Origin: DATKGQ01 sp035510715
Lineage (GTDB): Bacteria; Patescibacteriota; Saccharimonadia; Saccharimonadales; UBA4665
Assembly: GCA_035510715.1 (NCBI GenBank)
Contig: DATKGQ010000022.1
Coordinates: 1 to 24,444, forward strand
DNA length: 24,444 nucleotides
Direction: 5' to 3'
Positions within the stretch are counted from its first letter, which is position 1, and each line of letters begins with the position of its first letter. Both the position numbers and the translations under genes were made by a program. The notes below the pieces were generated by a model. That model saw nothing but the letters and a program-made list of their open reading frames with translations. It was not told the origin of the DNA and did no database searches. Of the stretch, positions 1 through 8,046 are shown in pieces.

Positions 1-630
1 TTTACTATTACCAGAAACAACATTACCGTGCCAAGTGTTAATTACAAAATTTTAACAGGCAACATTGGCTACATGCAGATCAATCAATTCAGTAATGATA
101 CATCCAGCTTAGCCCAACAAGCAGCTCAGGAGTTTCAACAAGATAAAGTAAAAGGTGTGATTCTGGATTTAAGAGATAATCCCGGCGGACTTGTAGATGC
201 CGCAGTCAATGTTTCAAGTTTATGGTTATCAGAAGGCGAAACCATAATGCAGGAAAAGACCGGCAATGTGGTTGACCAGACCTACACGTCGACTGGAAAC
301 GACTTATTAAACGGTATCCCAACAGTGGTTTTAATTAACGCCGGCAGCGCTAGTGCCTCAGAGATTGCAACCGGTGCGTTACATGATAATAATGCTGCTT
401 ACGTAATTGGTCAGAAGAGTTATGGTAAGGGTGTGGTACAACAAATCGATAATCTGCCTGGTGGTGCAGAATTGAAAGTAACAATTGCTAGCTGGTATCG
501 ACCAAACGGGCAAGACATAAATCATATCGGCATTACACCCGATAAGGTTGTTCAAATGACCACACAGGATGCTCAAAGTGGTCAAGATCCCCAGTTAACT
601 GCGGCTGAGCAATATTTGAATAGCCATTAA
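1..630 (+). CDS. S41 C-terminal processing peptidase (CtpA/Prc family), 3' part
   Basis: The reading frame is open from base 1, so this is the C-terminal portion of a longer gene that begins upstream. It carries the S41 protease core. The motif LDLRDNPGGLVDAA is the typical core strand and loop. The catalytic serine lies in GSASASE (Ser codon 352-354). The catalytic lysine lies 25 residues later in YGKGVVQ (Lys codon 427-429), with a Gln four residues after it, the same Ser-Lys-Gln spacing as Bacillus CtpB. The family is normally exported or membrane-anchored with a PDZ domain and cleaves C-terminal tails of envelope proteins; any signal peptide and PDZ domain would be upstream. GTG at 28 is only the first possible start inside the window, not the real start. 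The family call is firm; the substrate is unknown. Confidence 0.93.
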   Translation, partial: FTITRNNITVPSVNYKILTGNIGYMQINQFSNDTSSLAQQAAQEFQQDKVKGVILDLRDNPGGLVDAAVNVSSLWLSEGETIMQEKTGNVVDQTYTSTGNDLLNGIPTVVLINAGSASASEIATGALHDNNAAYVIGQKSYGKGVVQQIDNLPGGAELKVTIASWYRPNGQDINHIGITPDKVVQMTTQDAQSGQDPQLTAAEQYLNSH

Positions 631-643
631 TCTTATTTTCCGC

Positions 644-673
644 TTGCATCGATTGTAAGCGATGCGTTAGTAT
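644..673 (+). promoter_or_regulatory. possible pyrG promoter
   Basis: TTGCAT (644-649) and TAGTAT (668-673) are 18 bp apart and would start transcription near 680, just upstream of the preferred pyrG start at 699. The same stretch can form two competing small stems, CGCTT/AAGCG (641-645 with 657-661) and GCATCG/CGATGC (646-651 with 660-665). The assignment is weak and based on hexamer similarity only. Confidence 0.25.
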
Positions 674-698
674 CAATGTGATAAAGGGTAAGGTGAAG

Positions 699-2312
699 GT
701 GGCCAAAAGACCAACTAAGTATGTATTTGTAACAGGAGGTGTCCTTTCCGGATTGGGTAAGGGCATTACTGCTGCTTCGATCGGCAATCTCTTAAAGGCC
801 CGCGGATTCAAAGTAAATATTCAAAAATGCGATCCCTATCTGAACGTTGATGCCGGTACACTTAATCCGCGTGAACACGGCGAATGTTTTGTCACAAAAG
901 ATGGCGCCGAAACCGATTTGGATCTAGGCCACTACGAGCGCTTCTTGGATGAAGAACTTACAAGAAAAAGTTCTATCATGGCAGGCAAGATACTACAGGA
1001 AGTAATTAAAGATGAGAGATCTGGCCGATATGAAGGGCATACGGTTCAAATTATTCCTCATGTAACAAATGCTGTCCAAGAATACATCCGAGCAGCTGGT
1101 GAGGATTTTGATGTTCTTATTGTGGAAATAGGTGGTACAGTTGGAGATTTTGAGGGGTTAAGTTTTATTGAAGCGATTCGTGAGTTTGGGCTAAAAGTGG
1201 CTATAAACGATTGCGCTCATGTTCATGTTGTCTATTTACCGTATTTGGGTGCGAGTCAAGAAACAAAAACTAAACCAGCCCAAAATTCTGTTCGGGAATT
1301 ACGAAGTCTTGGCATATCACCAGACATACTTATTGCCCGGAGCGAAGATCCTGCCAAGCTAGACGTAAAGCACAAATTGAGTTTATTCTGTGGAGTAGAC
1401 GAGGGCTCTATTGCTTTATTGCCAAATGCCGTAACAATATATCAGGTACCATTAACTCTGGAAGATACTGGCATAGGCGAGGCTATTTGCAAGAAACTTA
1501 AATTACGTTCTCGAAAACCTGATCTAAAAGCCTGGCGAAAGGTTGTTGATCAGGCTACAACAGACTTTAGTCCATCAGTAACGGTTGGAATAGTTGCTAA
1601 GTATATGGATAATCAAGATACTTATATGTCAGTTTTTGAAGCTTTAAGAGCAGCGGCTTGGTGGAATAATTGCAAACTTACTATTCGTTGGATAAATGCT
1701 GCCGAACTTGAAATCAATCCAGCAACTATGAGAGAACTTGGTAAAGTTGATGGGATAGTAGTACCCGGGGGATTCGGTATTCGTGGGCTAAATGGAAAAA
1801 TTAAAGCAGCCCAGTACTGTCTTGCAAAGAAGGTACCTTATCTTGGACTTTGTCTGGGGCTCCAAATGGCCGTAGTCGGTGCAGCCCGTTCGGCAGGGTT
1901 AACAGAAGCGACGACTGCTGAGCTTGACGCACAATCCGTTCATCAAGTTATCCATACAATGGCCGATCAAGCCGGAAAAGAAAATACCGGTGGCACAATG
2001 AGGCTAGGCGACTACCCCTGTAATTTGGATAAAGATTGTTTATCGGCTAAACTCTATGGCCGCCGCCAGATTATAGAACGACATCGGCATCGTTATGAAT
2101 GCAACAATGCTTATCGCGACTTATATGAATCGTGGGGCATTAAAGCGGTCGGTATATCGCCGGACGGTACCTTGGTGGAAATGATCGAAGCAATTGACCA
2201 CCCTTTCTTTATAGCTAGTCAATTTCATCCAGAATTTAAATCAAGACCCAACCGGCCGCATCCTTTATTCAACGGTTTTATAGCTAATTTATTGCAAAAC
2301 CAACAGAACTGA
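699..2312 (+). CDS. pyrG: CTP synthase (glutamine-hydrolysing)
   Basis: Makes CTP from UTP, ATP and glutamine, the last step of pyrimidine nucleotide synthesis. The N-terminal synthetase domain starts with KYVFVTGGVLSGLGKG (P-loop-like) and contains DGAETDLDLGHYERF. The C-terminal class I glutamine amidotransferase domain has the nucleophile in GLCLGLQMA (Cys385, codon 1851-1853) and the His/Glu partners in QFHPEF (His510, Glu512). The product is 537 aa against about 535-545 for the family. The frame can be extended to GTG 678, but nothing like a ribosome site precedes that codon, whereas GTG 699 has AAGG at 690-693, 5 nt upstream, and gives the usual short N-terminus. GTG 693 is a third option. 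It lies 68 nt after the protease gene and ends with UGA. Confidence 0.97.
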   Translation: MAKRPTKYVFVTGGVLSGLGKGITAASIGNLLKARGFKVNIQKCDPYLNVDAGTLNPREHGECFVTKDGAETDLDLGHYERFLDEELTRKSSIMAGKILQEVIKDERSGRYEGHTVQIIPHVTNAVQEYIRAAGEDFDVLIVEIGGTVGDFEGLSFIEAIREFGLKVAINDCAHVHVVYLPYLGASQETKTKPAQNSVRELRSLGISPDILIARSEDPAKLDVKHKLSLFCGVDEGSIALLPNAVTIYQVPLTLEDTGIGEAICKKLKLRSRKPDLKAWRKVVDQATTDFSPSVTVGIVAKYMDNQDTYMSVFEALRAAAWWNNCKLTIRWINAAELEINPATMRELGKVDGIVVPGGFGIRGLNGKIKAAQYCLAKKVPYLGLCLGLQMAVVGAARSAGLTEATTAELDAQSVHQVIHTMADQAGKENTGGTMRLGDYPCNLDKDCLSAKLYGRRQIIERHRHRYECNNAYRDLYESWGIKAVGISPDGTLVEMIEAIDHPFFIASQFHPEFKSRPNRPHPLFNGFIANLLQNQQN

Positions 2313-2326
2313 GCTAGTGTAACATC

Positions 2327-2761
2327 ATGGATCAATCTTTTCCTCAACCAAAAATACAGTCTGATGGCGAACCGTATATACTTCCAACCCATTCAAAGCT
2401 AATTTTAATGGTGGAAGATGATGATAACCTAGCCAAAGTCTATTTAATGCGGTTTAAGGCAGAGGGATTTGATGTCAAGCGAGCCAATAATGGTGAAGAT
2501 GCCCTAGCCGCCGCTACACAATATCATCCAGATCTGATACTGCTTGATGTCATGATGCCAAAAATAAGCGGTTTTGACGTTTTGGACATTCTACGCAACA
2601 CTCCTGAGACAGCCAACATAAAAGTTATAATGCTGACCGCACTTGGACAAGAAACTGACAGAAAAAAGGCCGAAAACTTGGGTGTTGATGATTACCTGGT
2701 TAAATCCGAAGTAGTACTCAACGATATTATTCAAGACATCAAACGAGTACTGTCAATTTAG
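2327..2761 (+). CDS. receiver-only response regulator (canonical)
   Basis: A 144-aa protein made of one CheY-like receiver domain after a short N-terminal tail of about 24 residues; no output domain follows. All key residues are present: the acidic pocket Glu30-Asp31-Asp32 (MVEDDDN), the phospho-acceptor Asp74 (LLDVMMP), Thr104 (MLTALG) and Lys126 (YLVKSE). It should therefore be phosphorylatable, unlike the second receiver of this window at 8047-8442. It starts 14 nt after pyrG and has no clear Shine-Dalgarno site. No kinase gene is adjacent, so its partner must be encoded elsewhere. Single-domain receivers usually act by protein contact or as phosphate shuttles; the target is unknown. Confidence 0.92.
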   Translation: MDQSFPQPKIQSDGEPYILPTHSKLILMVEDDDNLAKVYLMRFKAEGFDVKRANNGEDALAAATQYHPDLILLDVMMPKISGFDVLDILRNTPETANIKVIMLTALGQETDRKKAENLGVDDYLVKSEVVLNDIIQDIKRVLSI

Positions 2762-2803
2762 TAAACATTTACCTAGTGGATATACTAATTAAGCTACAAT
2801 TGT

Positions 2804-3076
2804 TTACTTAACCGATACTTCAGTTCGCCGGACAGTTTTACCGGTAAATAAACGGACTTTTCTTTTCTTGAACTGAACTATACCATCTTTGGTCGCATAG
2901 ATAGTAAAATTCCGGGCCAAAGCCGTACCACTACCTGATCGCTTAGTTAGGCCGACTTGTCGAATAATAGTTTGCCCAGTCTTTACTTGCTGATTGGCAT
3001 AAAGCTTAACCCCTAGACGTTGTCCGGGGCTATCATGGGTATTTTTGCTGGTACCACCAGCTTTAACATGTGCCAT
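2804..3076 (-). CDS. rpmA: 50S ribosomal protein L27
   Basis: A 90-aa ribosomal protein of the large subunit whose N-terminal tail reaches toward the peptidyl transferase centre. The start MAHVKAGGTSKN followed by DSPGQRLGVKLY matches the L27 signature (MAHKKAGGSTRNGRDSxxKRLGVK). The central and C-terminal part is divergent but keeps the family pattern (GQTIIRQ, then NFTIYATKDGIVQF). No N-terminal extension needing removal by a Prp-type protease is present. It lies 6 nt downstream of the RNA methyltransferase gene on the same strand and is probably co-transcribed with it. Its usual partner rplU is not adjacent. Confidence 0.95.
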   Translation of the reverse strand: MAHVKAGGTSKNTHDSPGQRLGVKLYANQQVKTGQTIIRQVGLTKRSGSGTALARNFTIYATKDGIVQFKKRKVRLFTGKTVRRTEVSVK

Positions 3077-3082
3077 ATATAT

Positions 3083-4267
3083 TTACTTCCTTGTAATTAT
3101 AAGTAGTTCACGAGCAACTATCTGGTTAGCTCTGGCATATATAAGTCCAGTTGGTTCCAAGTGTTTAAAACTTCGTTGATTGTATCCTAATTGACCTAAA
3201 TGGTCAAGACAAGATAGTCTGATAAATTGACCATCGGCAACTTGCCATGCCGGAACAGCAATACATAATTGTGTTTTTGAGGGGATCTGGTGGCCGATAT
3301 TTTTAAGAAATCTCACAATTTCTTCATCACATCGCTGACGGATAGCAACCAGCTTATCCTTAATGGGGGGCTTATTTAATGGGGGTCCGAGAAACAGTTC
3401 TGATACGATAACATCAAAGTGATGATTCCAAACTGCCGTAGTGGCATTTTGAACTTCTAATACCGGATCGATGTTAGCGGCTATATCAAAACGAAGGCGC
3501 AACCAGTCTAAATTTGCCTTAGTATAATCAATCATTTTGGGATTAATATCTGATCCGTAGACACGATATCCCATCAGCAAGGCCTCCTGAAGTATGACAC
3601 CAGTACCACAGAAAGGGTCAAGCAATATTAAAGAAGAGGGCAGAGAACCAGTCGCCAAGTTTATCATTATCTGGGCTAGTTTGGGCGGCAGCATACCGAC
3701 CCGGGCATCACGTTTGGGTCGGTTATAATCCCGCATTCCATAACTTTCTATATCTTGGATGTCGACGGTTTGAGCTAAAATCGTTCGGTGGTTGTCGCAA
3801 CATATCACAATTTCTATCCCATGATCTTTTGTAAGGTGATTATGAATTACTTGGGCGCTGCTTATATCCGACGAAGCATTTGGCACTAACCGTATTGATC
3901 GACCGTTCTTACGTAATATTTTTTTAATTGATAATCCCATTGCCATTATTTGAGTAATCTTAAGTCGGGAATTATATACACTTATACCAAGTGTAATTTT
4001 TCCGGTCGATAGCTCATTAATTTGAGCTGATAATATCGCCAATATTGTTTGTTGAATCTCGTCCCAATTTTCGCTAGCTAACACCTCTTTAATCAGACAA
4101 AGTTTTATTGTGCCACCTAGTCTATTAAAATTTATTGCCGCCGGCGGCCTATCAATAATTGCCGCTTGTTTAGATACAAACTGGATATTATCACCATAGA
4201 GCGACATTAACTCAGCTAACCCAATCAATGGTTGTCGGCCGAGAATACATAAACTTTGAGATTTCAT
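3083..4267 (-). CDS. TrmG10/Trm11-like RNA methyltransferase
   Basis: A 394-aa protein with an N-terminal region like the THUMP-containing part of Trm11/TrmG10 enzymes and a C-terminal Rossmann-fold SAM methyltransferase. Visible marks are GMLPPKLAQIMINLA (helix before motif I in this family), DPFCGTGVILQEALLMG (SAM motif I) and VYGSDINPKMI (acidic residue for SAM ribose). The position of the catalytic D/N-P-P-Y motif reads VSELFLGPPL, so the usual DPPYG is not present in its normal form. The family modifies guanosine in tRNA; the exact target here is unknown. It is the first gene of a two-gene unit with rpmA. A TATACT box sits 6 nt upstream of the ATG on the minus strand, so the transcript may be leaderless. 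It is divergent from the gene at 4325. Confidence 0.82.
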   Translation of the reverse strand: MKSQSLCILGRQPLIGLAELMSLYGDNIQFVSKQAAIIDRPPAAINFNRLGGTIKLCLIKEVLASENWDEIQQTILAILSAQINELSTGKITLGISVYNSRLKITQIMAMGLSIKKILRKNGRSIRLVPNASSDISSAQVIHNHLTKDHGIEIVICCDNHRTILAQTVDIQDIESYGMRDYNRPKRDARVGMLPPKLAQIMINLATGSLPSSLILLDPFCGTGVILQEALLMGYRVYGSDINPKMIDYTKANLDWLRLRFDIAANIDPVLEVQNATTAVWNHHFDVIVSELFLGPPLNKPPIKDKLVAIRQRCDEEIVRFLKNIGHQIPSKTQLCIAVPAWQVADGQFIRLSCLDHLGQLGYNQRSFKHLEPTGLIYARANQIVARELLIITRK

Positions 4268-4324
4268 GTTAGGAGTATACCGCGATTATAAAACTTTCCG
4301 ATATAATACAATATCATAAATACT
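4268..4324. promoter_or_regulatory. divergent promoter region
   Basis: This 57-bp spacer separates two divergent genes. Toward the minus gene, TATACT (complement of 4274-4279) lies 6 nt before the ATG at 4267. Toward the plus gene, TATAAT (4302-4307) lies 17 nt before the ATG at 4325, giving a leader of about 11 nt. Neither has a convincing -35 hexamer. Both would give transcripts with no or almost no 5' untranslated region. Confidence 0.5.
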
Positions 4325-5377
4325 ATGAGCGAGACCGTTCAACAATATCTAAAACATCACTGGAAAATTATTCTCAACATCGTCACAGTTGGTGCTTTGT
4401 TGATAGTTATTCTCTCTATCCACAGTGAATTAGTCGCAACTTTTAAGAATTTTGCGAAGGTACATGCCTGGATACTGTTGCTGATGGTGCCGATTGAAAT
4501 ACTAAATTATCATGCTCAGACGAAGCTATACGAAGGTCTTTTTAAATTGGTGGGCAATAAAGTTGAGTATAATCTGTTATACAAAACAGCCCTGGAATTA
4601 AATTTTATCAACAGTGTTTTCCCAAGTGCCGGCATATCAGGTGTTTCATATTTCGGCATGAGACTTCGTTCGGATAAGATTAGCGGCACCAAAGCCGCTA
4701 TTGTTCAAATGATCAAGCTGGTATTAATTCTTCTCTCTTTTGAGATTCTACTGATAGTGGGCGTATTTATTATGGCAATTAGCGGTCATATCAGTGATCT
4801 GACAATCGCCATTGCCAGCTCGTTGTCTACAATTATGGTCGTCGGGACCATAGCCGTCATGATGATCTTAAGCGAGAAGAAAAGAGTCAATGCCACATTG
4901 TCTTTTATTACGGGGGTTATAAATCGAATTATCCATGTTATCCGACCAAAGCATCCAGAAACAATTACCGCTGAACGCTGGCGTCGAGGAGCACAAGAGC
5001 TGCATCATAACTATCTGATTATTAAGTCGAACTATAAAGAATTAAAGCAGCCATTAATTTATGCCACACTGGCGAACCTAACAGAAGTATTAGCAATATA
5101 CGTTGTTTATGGAGCTTTTGGGCATTGGGTGAACATCGGCGCAATAATAATAGCTTATGCGGTTGCTAACTTTGCTGGTTTAGTGTCAGTGTTACCTGGC
5201 GGAATAGGTATATTTGAAGCACTCATGACAGCCGTATTGGTTACTGCCGGAGTACCGATAGGTCTTAGTATCCCAGTTACAGTCATGTATCGGGTACTTA
5301 ACACTATTATCCAAGTTCCTCCTGGGTATTATTTTTATCATCATGCACTGCGCGGAAAAAGTCCTAGGGAGGCTTAA
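4325..5377 (+). CDS. lysylphosphatidylglycerol synthase TM-region-like (UPF0104/YbhN family) membrane protein
   Basis: A 350-aa polytopic membrane protein with several hydrophobic segments (for example about residues 15-32, 46-58, 124-150, 157-182, 245-262 and 272-310). The motif LPGGIGIFEALMTAVLVTAG near residues 288-307 is diagnostic for the UPF0104 / MprF flippase-like family, and NSVFPSAGISGVSYFG around residue 95-110 is the matching N-terminal motif. Members that lack the soluble MprF synthase domain, as here, are thought to move or flip lipids or lipid-linked molecules, but the substrate is not known. It starts a plus-strand run, with xseA 6 nt downstream and likely in the same transcript. 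Confidence 0.85.
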   Translation: MSETVQQYLKHHWKIILNIVTVGALLIVILSIHSELVATFKNFAKVHAWILLLMVPIEILNYHAQTKLYEGLFKLVGNKVEYNLLYKTALELNFINSVFPSAGISGVSYFGMRLRSDKISGTKAAIVQMIKLVLILLSFEILLIVGVFIMAISGHISDLTIAIASSLSTIMVVGTIAVMMILSEKKRVNATLSFITGVINRIIHVIRPKHPETITAERWRRGAQELHHNYLIIKSNYKELKQPLIYATLANLTEVLAIYVVYGAFGHWVNIGAIIIAYAVANFAGLVSVLPGGIGIFEALMTAVLVTAGVPIGLSIPVTVMYRVLNTIIQVPPGYYFYHHALRGKSPREA

Positions 5378-5383
5378 AAAGTC

Positions 5384-6505
5384 ATGGATAACTCCTTAAT
5401 TGTGACTGTCAGTGAATTTATTGATCTACTAAATCAAACATTGGAGTTTGCTTACCCGTCTATTAGCATAATTGGAGAATTATCAGATTTTAAAATTAGC
5501 AAAAACAAATGGATTTACTTTGATCTCAAAGACGATAAAGCAAAAGCTCGCTTCTTCGGCACAGTATACCAACTGCCTGGCCCACTTAAAGACGGACTAA
5601 TGCTTAAAGTAAGAGCCATACCACACGTTCATCCCCAGTACGGGTTTAGTTTAACTGTTCAACATATAGCCCTGTCGGGTGAGGGGTCAATTAAACAGGC
5701 CAGCGATTTACTAAAAGCCAAGTTAATAGCTGAGGGCCTTTTTGCCGATGAGCGTAAACGCTCTCTACCGTACCCGCCTTCAAGGATTGGATTGATTACT
5801 TCTGTAGAATCTGCGGCTTACACCGATTTTTTAAAGATTATTAATCAGCGGTGGGGAGGGTTGGAGATTATTTTAAATAATGTCCAAGTTCAAGGCGAAC
5901 CAGCAATCGAGCAAATAATCCAAGCCATCTCCCAATTTAATCAAATGGCTTACCCGCCGGAGGTATTGGTAATTACCAGGGGTGGCGGTAGTGTGGATGA
6001 TCTTCAAATTTTCAATCATGAGTTAGTAACCCGCTCAATTGCCGGTAGCCGGATACCAACACTTGTGGCAATTGGTCATGAACAAGATGTCTCGCTAGCC
6101 GAGTTAGCAGCTGATCAAAGGGCTAGTACTCCAAGTAATGCGGCAGAATTATTGGTACCAGATAAAAACTCCGTAATTGAACAATTAAAAATGACTAGGC
6201 AGCAAATGACAACCCATTTGTTGCACTCATTACAAATGGTTCAAATTACCGTAGCAGATTATAAAAAGACTCTCCAAACAGAAATATCGCAGCATATTAC
6301 TCAAAGTCATAATTATTTGCATTCACGCTCTGAAATAATAGCCCTGCTTGATCCGCAGGCAATTTTAAAGCGAGGTTATGCGATTATCTTTCGGCAAAAA
6401 CATACCTTACGTCAAATTAGCGACTTTAGAAAGGATGATTTAATCAATATCCAATTAAACGATGGTTCGCTTGAAGCAACCGTTAATAACGTTATTAAAA
6501 TGTAA
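5384..6505 (+). CDS. xseA: exodeoxyribonuclease VII large subunit
   Basis: Large, catalytic subunit of exonuclease VII, which degrades single-stranded DNA from both ends. The N-terminal OB-fold (about residues 24-95) contains IIGELSDFKISKNKWIYFDL. The nuclease domain has RIGLITSVESAAYTDFLKI, VITRGGGSVDDLQIFN and VAIGHEQDVSLAELAADQRA followed by STPSNAAELL, all classic XseA blocks. A shortened coiled-coil tail follows, and the product is 373 aa against about 450 in E. coli. A GGGAGG lies about 12 nt upstream of the ATG, a rather long spacing. It is immediately followed by xseB (14 nt), the expected partner. Confidence 0.96.
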   Translation: MDNSLIVTVSEFIDLLNQTLEFAYPSISIIGELSDFKISKNKWIYFDLKDDKAKARFFGTVYQLPGPLKDGLMLKVRAIPHVHPQYGFSLTVQHIALSGEGSIKQASDLLKAKLIAEGLFADERKRSLPYPPSRIGLITSVESAAYTDFLKIINQRWGGLEIILNNVQVQGEPAIEQIIQAISQFNQMAYPPEVLVITRGGGSVDDLQIFNHELVTRSIAGSRIPTLVAIGHEQDVSLAELAADQRASTPSNAAELLVPDKNSVIEQLKMTRQQMTTHLLHSLQMVQITVADYKKTLQTEISQHITQSHNYLHSRSEIIALLDPQAILKRGYAIIFRQKHTLRQISDFRKDDLINIQLNDGSLEATVNNVIKM

Positions 6506-6519
6506 TAAGGAACTCATCA

Positions 6520-6729
6520 ATGCCCAAGAAAGAAATTAACTACAATGTATTAAGTGCCGAACTTGATAAGGTACTGGTAAAACTACAGGATCCTGCCACT
6601 AGTTTAGATAAAGCAATTGAGCTATTTAAGCGAGGGCAGGCAATCATTAAAGAGCTTGAGACTTACCTCTCGCAGGCAGAAAACGTTATACGTACGCTAT
6701 CTAGAGAGAGACCAAAGACCGATCAATGA
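6520..6729 (+). CDS. xseB: exodeoxyribonuclease VII small subunit
   Basis: A 69-aa helical protein that fits the small subunit, several copies of which bind the XseA coiled coil. The pattern YNVLSAELDKVLVKLQDP, then SLDKAIELFKRGQAIIKEL is the family signature. It has an AAGGA site at a normal distance before the ATG. Its UGA stop overlaps the ATG of the next gene by four bases (ATGA at 6726-6729), suggesting translational coupling with the membrane-anchored methyltransferase. Confidence 0.93.
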   Translation: MPKKEINYNVLSAELDKVLVKLQDPATSLDKAIELFKRGQAIIKELETYLSQAENVIRTLSRERPKTDQ

Positions 6730-7217
6730 TTTGGCTAGTAATCGGATTAACAATTATTGTAATATCGTTTGCTTTTGTGCTACTAATCGGCGCACCGTAT
6801 TTACCGACTCTAAATAACCAAGTTCAAGACATATTTAAATTATTGGATTTAAAACCTGGGGATCTTTTAATTGAGCTAGGTAGCGGTGACGGTCGGATTT
6901 TACGGGCTGCCGCAAAAAGAGGTATTAGATCTGTTGGATATGAAGTAAATCCATTGCTAGTATTATACAGCTGGTTGCTGTCTTGGCGTTACCATAGATT
7001 AGTTGTGATTCATTGGAAAAACTTTTGGCGTGTTTCAATAACTGCTGCAGATGGCATATATGTCTTCTTGCTTGATCCGTATATGACAAAATTAGATAGA
7101 AAAATTATATCTGAAATTAAAAAACCGATAAAGGTTGTGAGCTTTACTTTTGCTTTTCCCGAAAGAGAGCCGATCAAGCAGATTAACGGGTTGCGTTTAT
7201 ACTCATTCAAACCTTAA
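6726..7217 (+). CDS. membrane-anchored FAM173/ATPSCKMT-like SAM methyltransferase
   Basis: A 163-aa protein with one N-terminal membrane segment (about residues 2-22) followed by a short Rossmann methyltransferase. The order of motifs, APYLPTLNNQV then ELGSGDGRILRAAAKRG (SAM motif I) then GYEVNPLLVLYS (acidic residue motif), then a C-terminal VVSFTFAFPE, resembles the FAM173 family. Eukaryotic members of that family methylate lysines on membrane proteins such as ATP synthase subunit c. By analogy it may methylate a lysine of a membrane protein, but that is inference. It overlaps xseB by four bases and is probably translated by coupling. An RNA or other substrate cannot be excluded. Confidence 0.7.
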   Translation: MIWLVIGLTIIVISFAFVLLIGAPYLPTLNNQVQDIFKLLDLKPGDLLIELGSGDGRILRAAAKRGIRSVGYEVNPLLVLYSWLLSWRYHRLVVIHWKNFWRVSITAADGIYVFLLDPYMTKLDRKIISEIKKPIKVVSFTFAFPEREPIKQINGLRLYSFKP

Positions 7218-7266
7218 ATATAATAGCCAAAATCTGAAAATTGTTTCCAAATTGAATGTGAGCAAA

Positions 7267-7286
7267 TGCTATACTAGGTAACAGCT
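7267..7286 (+). promoter_or_regulatory. extended -10 promoter of the kinase-like gene
   Basis: TGCTATACT (7267-7275) is an extended -10 (TGn before TATACT at 7270-7275). Transcription would begin near 7282, only about 5 nt before the ATG at 7287. No -35 hexamer stands at a proper distance, which extended -10 promoters tolerate. A GGAGG occurs inside the gene just after the start (7293-7297), with no ordinary in-frame start at a fitting distance. Confidence 0.5.
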
Positions 7287-8036
7287 ATGCATGGAGGGGT
7301 TATTGACTTATCAGATTCTGCAAACTCTACACGAATAAATGAGTCGCTGGATCTTTTAAAAGTGGTCGCAGAAGAATTGAAGCGGCCATTGATAGAAATA
7401 GCCCGAGCCAGTGAACTGGCTACTCTGATTGGCCAATCTTCTTTGGAGACTGTTGTTGCAACGGTTGGAACAAGCGCTAATACTGCGCTGGATCTAATTG
7501 ATAGCTATCTGCTCGGATTACAACTTGCCGGGCAACAACAAATTCTCGAACTTGAGCCTATCTCAATTGGGTCAGTGCTCTATGATACCGCTCATGATCT
7601 TAATCAATTTGCAAAAACATACAATGCGTCGGTGCAGCTGAGTTTTAAAAAAACACAACGTTCAGTTATGGCTCATGGCGGTGGTCTGCACGCTGCTCTT
7701 GTGAATATGGGGAAGGTAATTATCGAGTCACAAGCTGAACAAAATACTACTAAGGCAATCATAAACCTTGGAATCCATAATTATGCCGGTTTGATCGTAA
7801 CGGGCGTATATAGTGACATGGAACCAATCAACCCTACTTATTTACGCGCAGCCTGCAATCTTTATGGTCACAGCCGTCAGCCACTTCATCAATTATCGTC
7901 AAGCTCGACCGCCGGGATATTTATAGCCAATAACATTTTACAAGCTATGTCTGTCCGGTTACGAACTGCTCGATTTAACAAACAAGCTGGCCTAGCCGTC
8001 ACTTTGCAACCTAGTAATCAGATGCACTTGGTCTAA
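7287..8036 (+). CDS. degenerate histidine-kinase-like protein (pseudokinase)
   Basis: A 249-aa soluble protein that follows the layout of a HisKA/HATPase_c histidine kinase but lacks its working residues. The H-box S-H-E-L-R-T-P-L aligns with AEELKRPL (residues 28-35), so the phospho-histidine is Glu29. LELEPISIGSVLYDTAHDL matches the segment between HisKA and the ATPase domain. The N-box region LVNMGKVIIESQ (138-149) lacks the second Asn, and the G1 box aligns with SDMEPINP, without the D-x-G-x-G motif. A glycine-rich G2 lid is also missing. It has no membrane segment or sensor domain. It precedes by 10 nt a receiver that is also degenerate. It probably acts through protein contact rather than phosphotransfer. 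Remote-homology assignment was made by eye. Confidence 0.62.
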   Translation: MHGGVIDLSDSANSTRINESLDLLKVVAEELKRPLIEIARASELATLIGQSSLETVVATVGTSANTALDLIDSYLLGLQLAGQQQILELEPISIGSVLYDTAHDLNQFAKTYNASVQLSFKKTQRSVMAHGGGLHAALVNMGKVIIESQAEQNTTKAIINLGIHNYAGLIVTGVYSDMEPINPTYLRAACNLYGHSRQPLHQLSSSSTAGIFIANNILQAMSVRLRTARFNKQAGLAVTLQPSNQMHLV

Positions 8037-8046
8037 AAAGGTAATT

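Noticed and set aside
2760..2808. Inverted repeat AGTAAACA / TGTTTACT at the ends of the convergent response regulator and rpmA genes
   Set aside because: The loop is 33 nt, the stems are AT-rich and no T-run follows, so it is a poor terminator; it may be coincidence.
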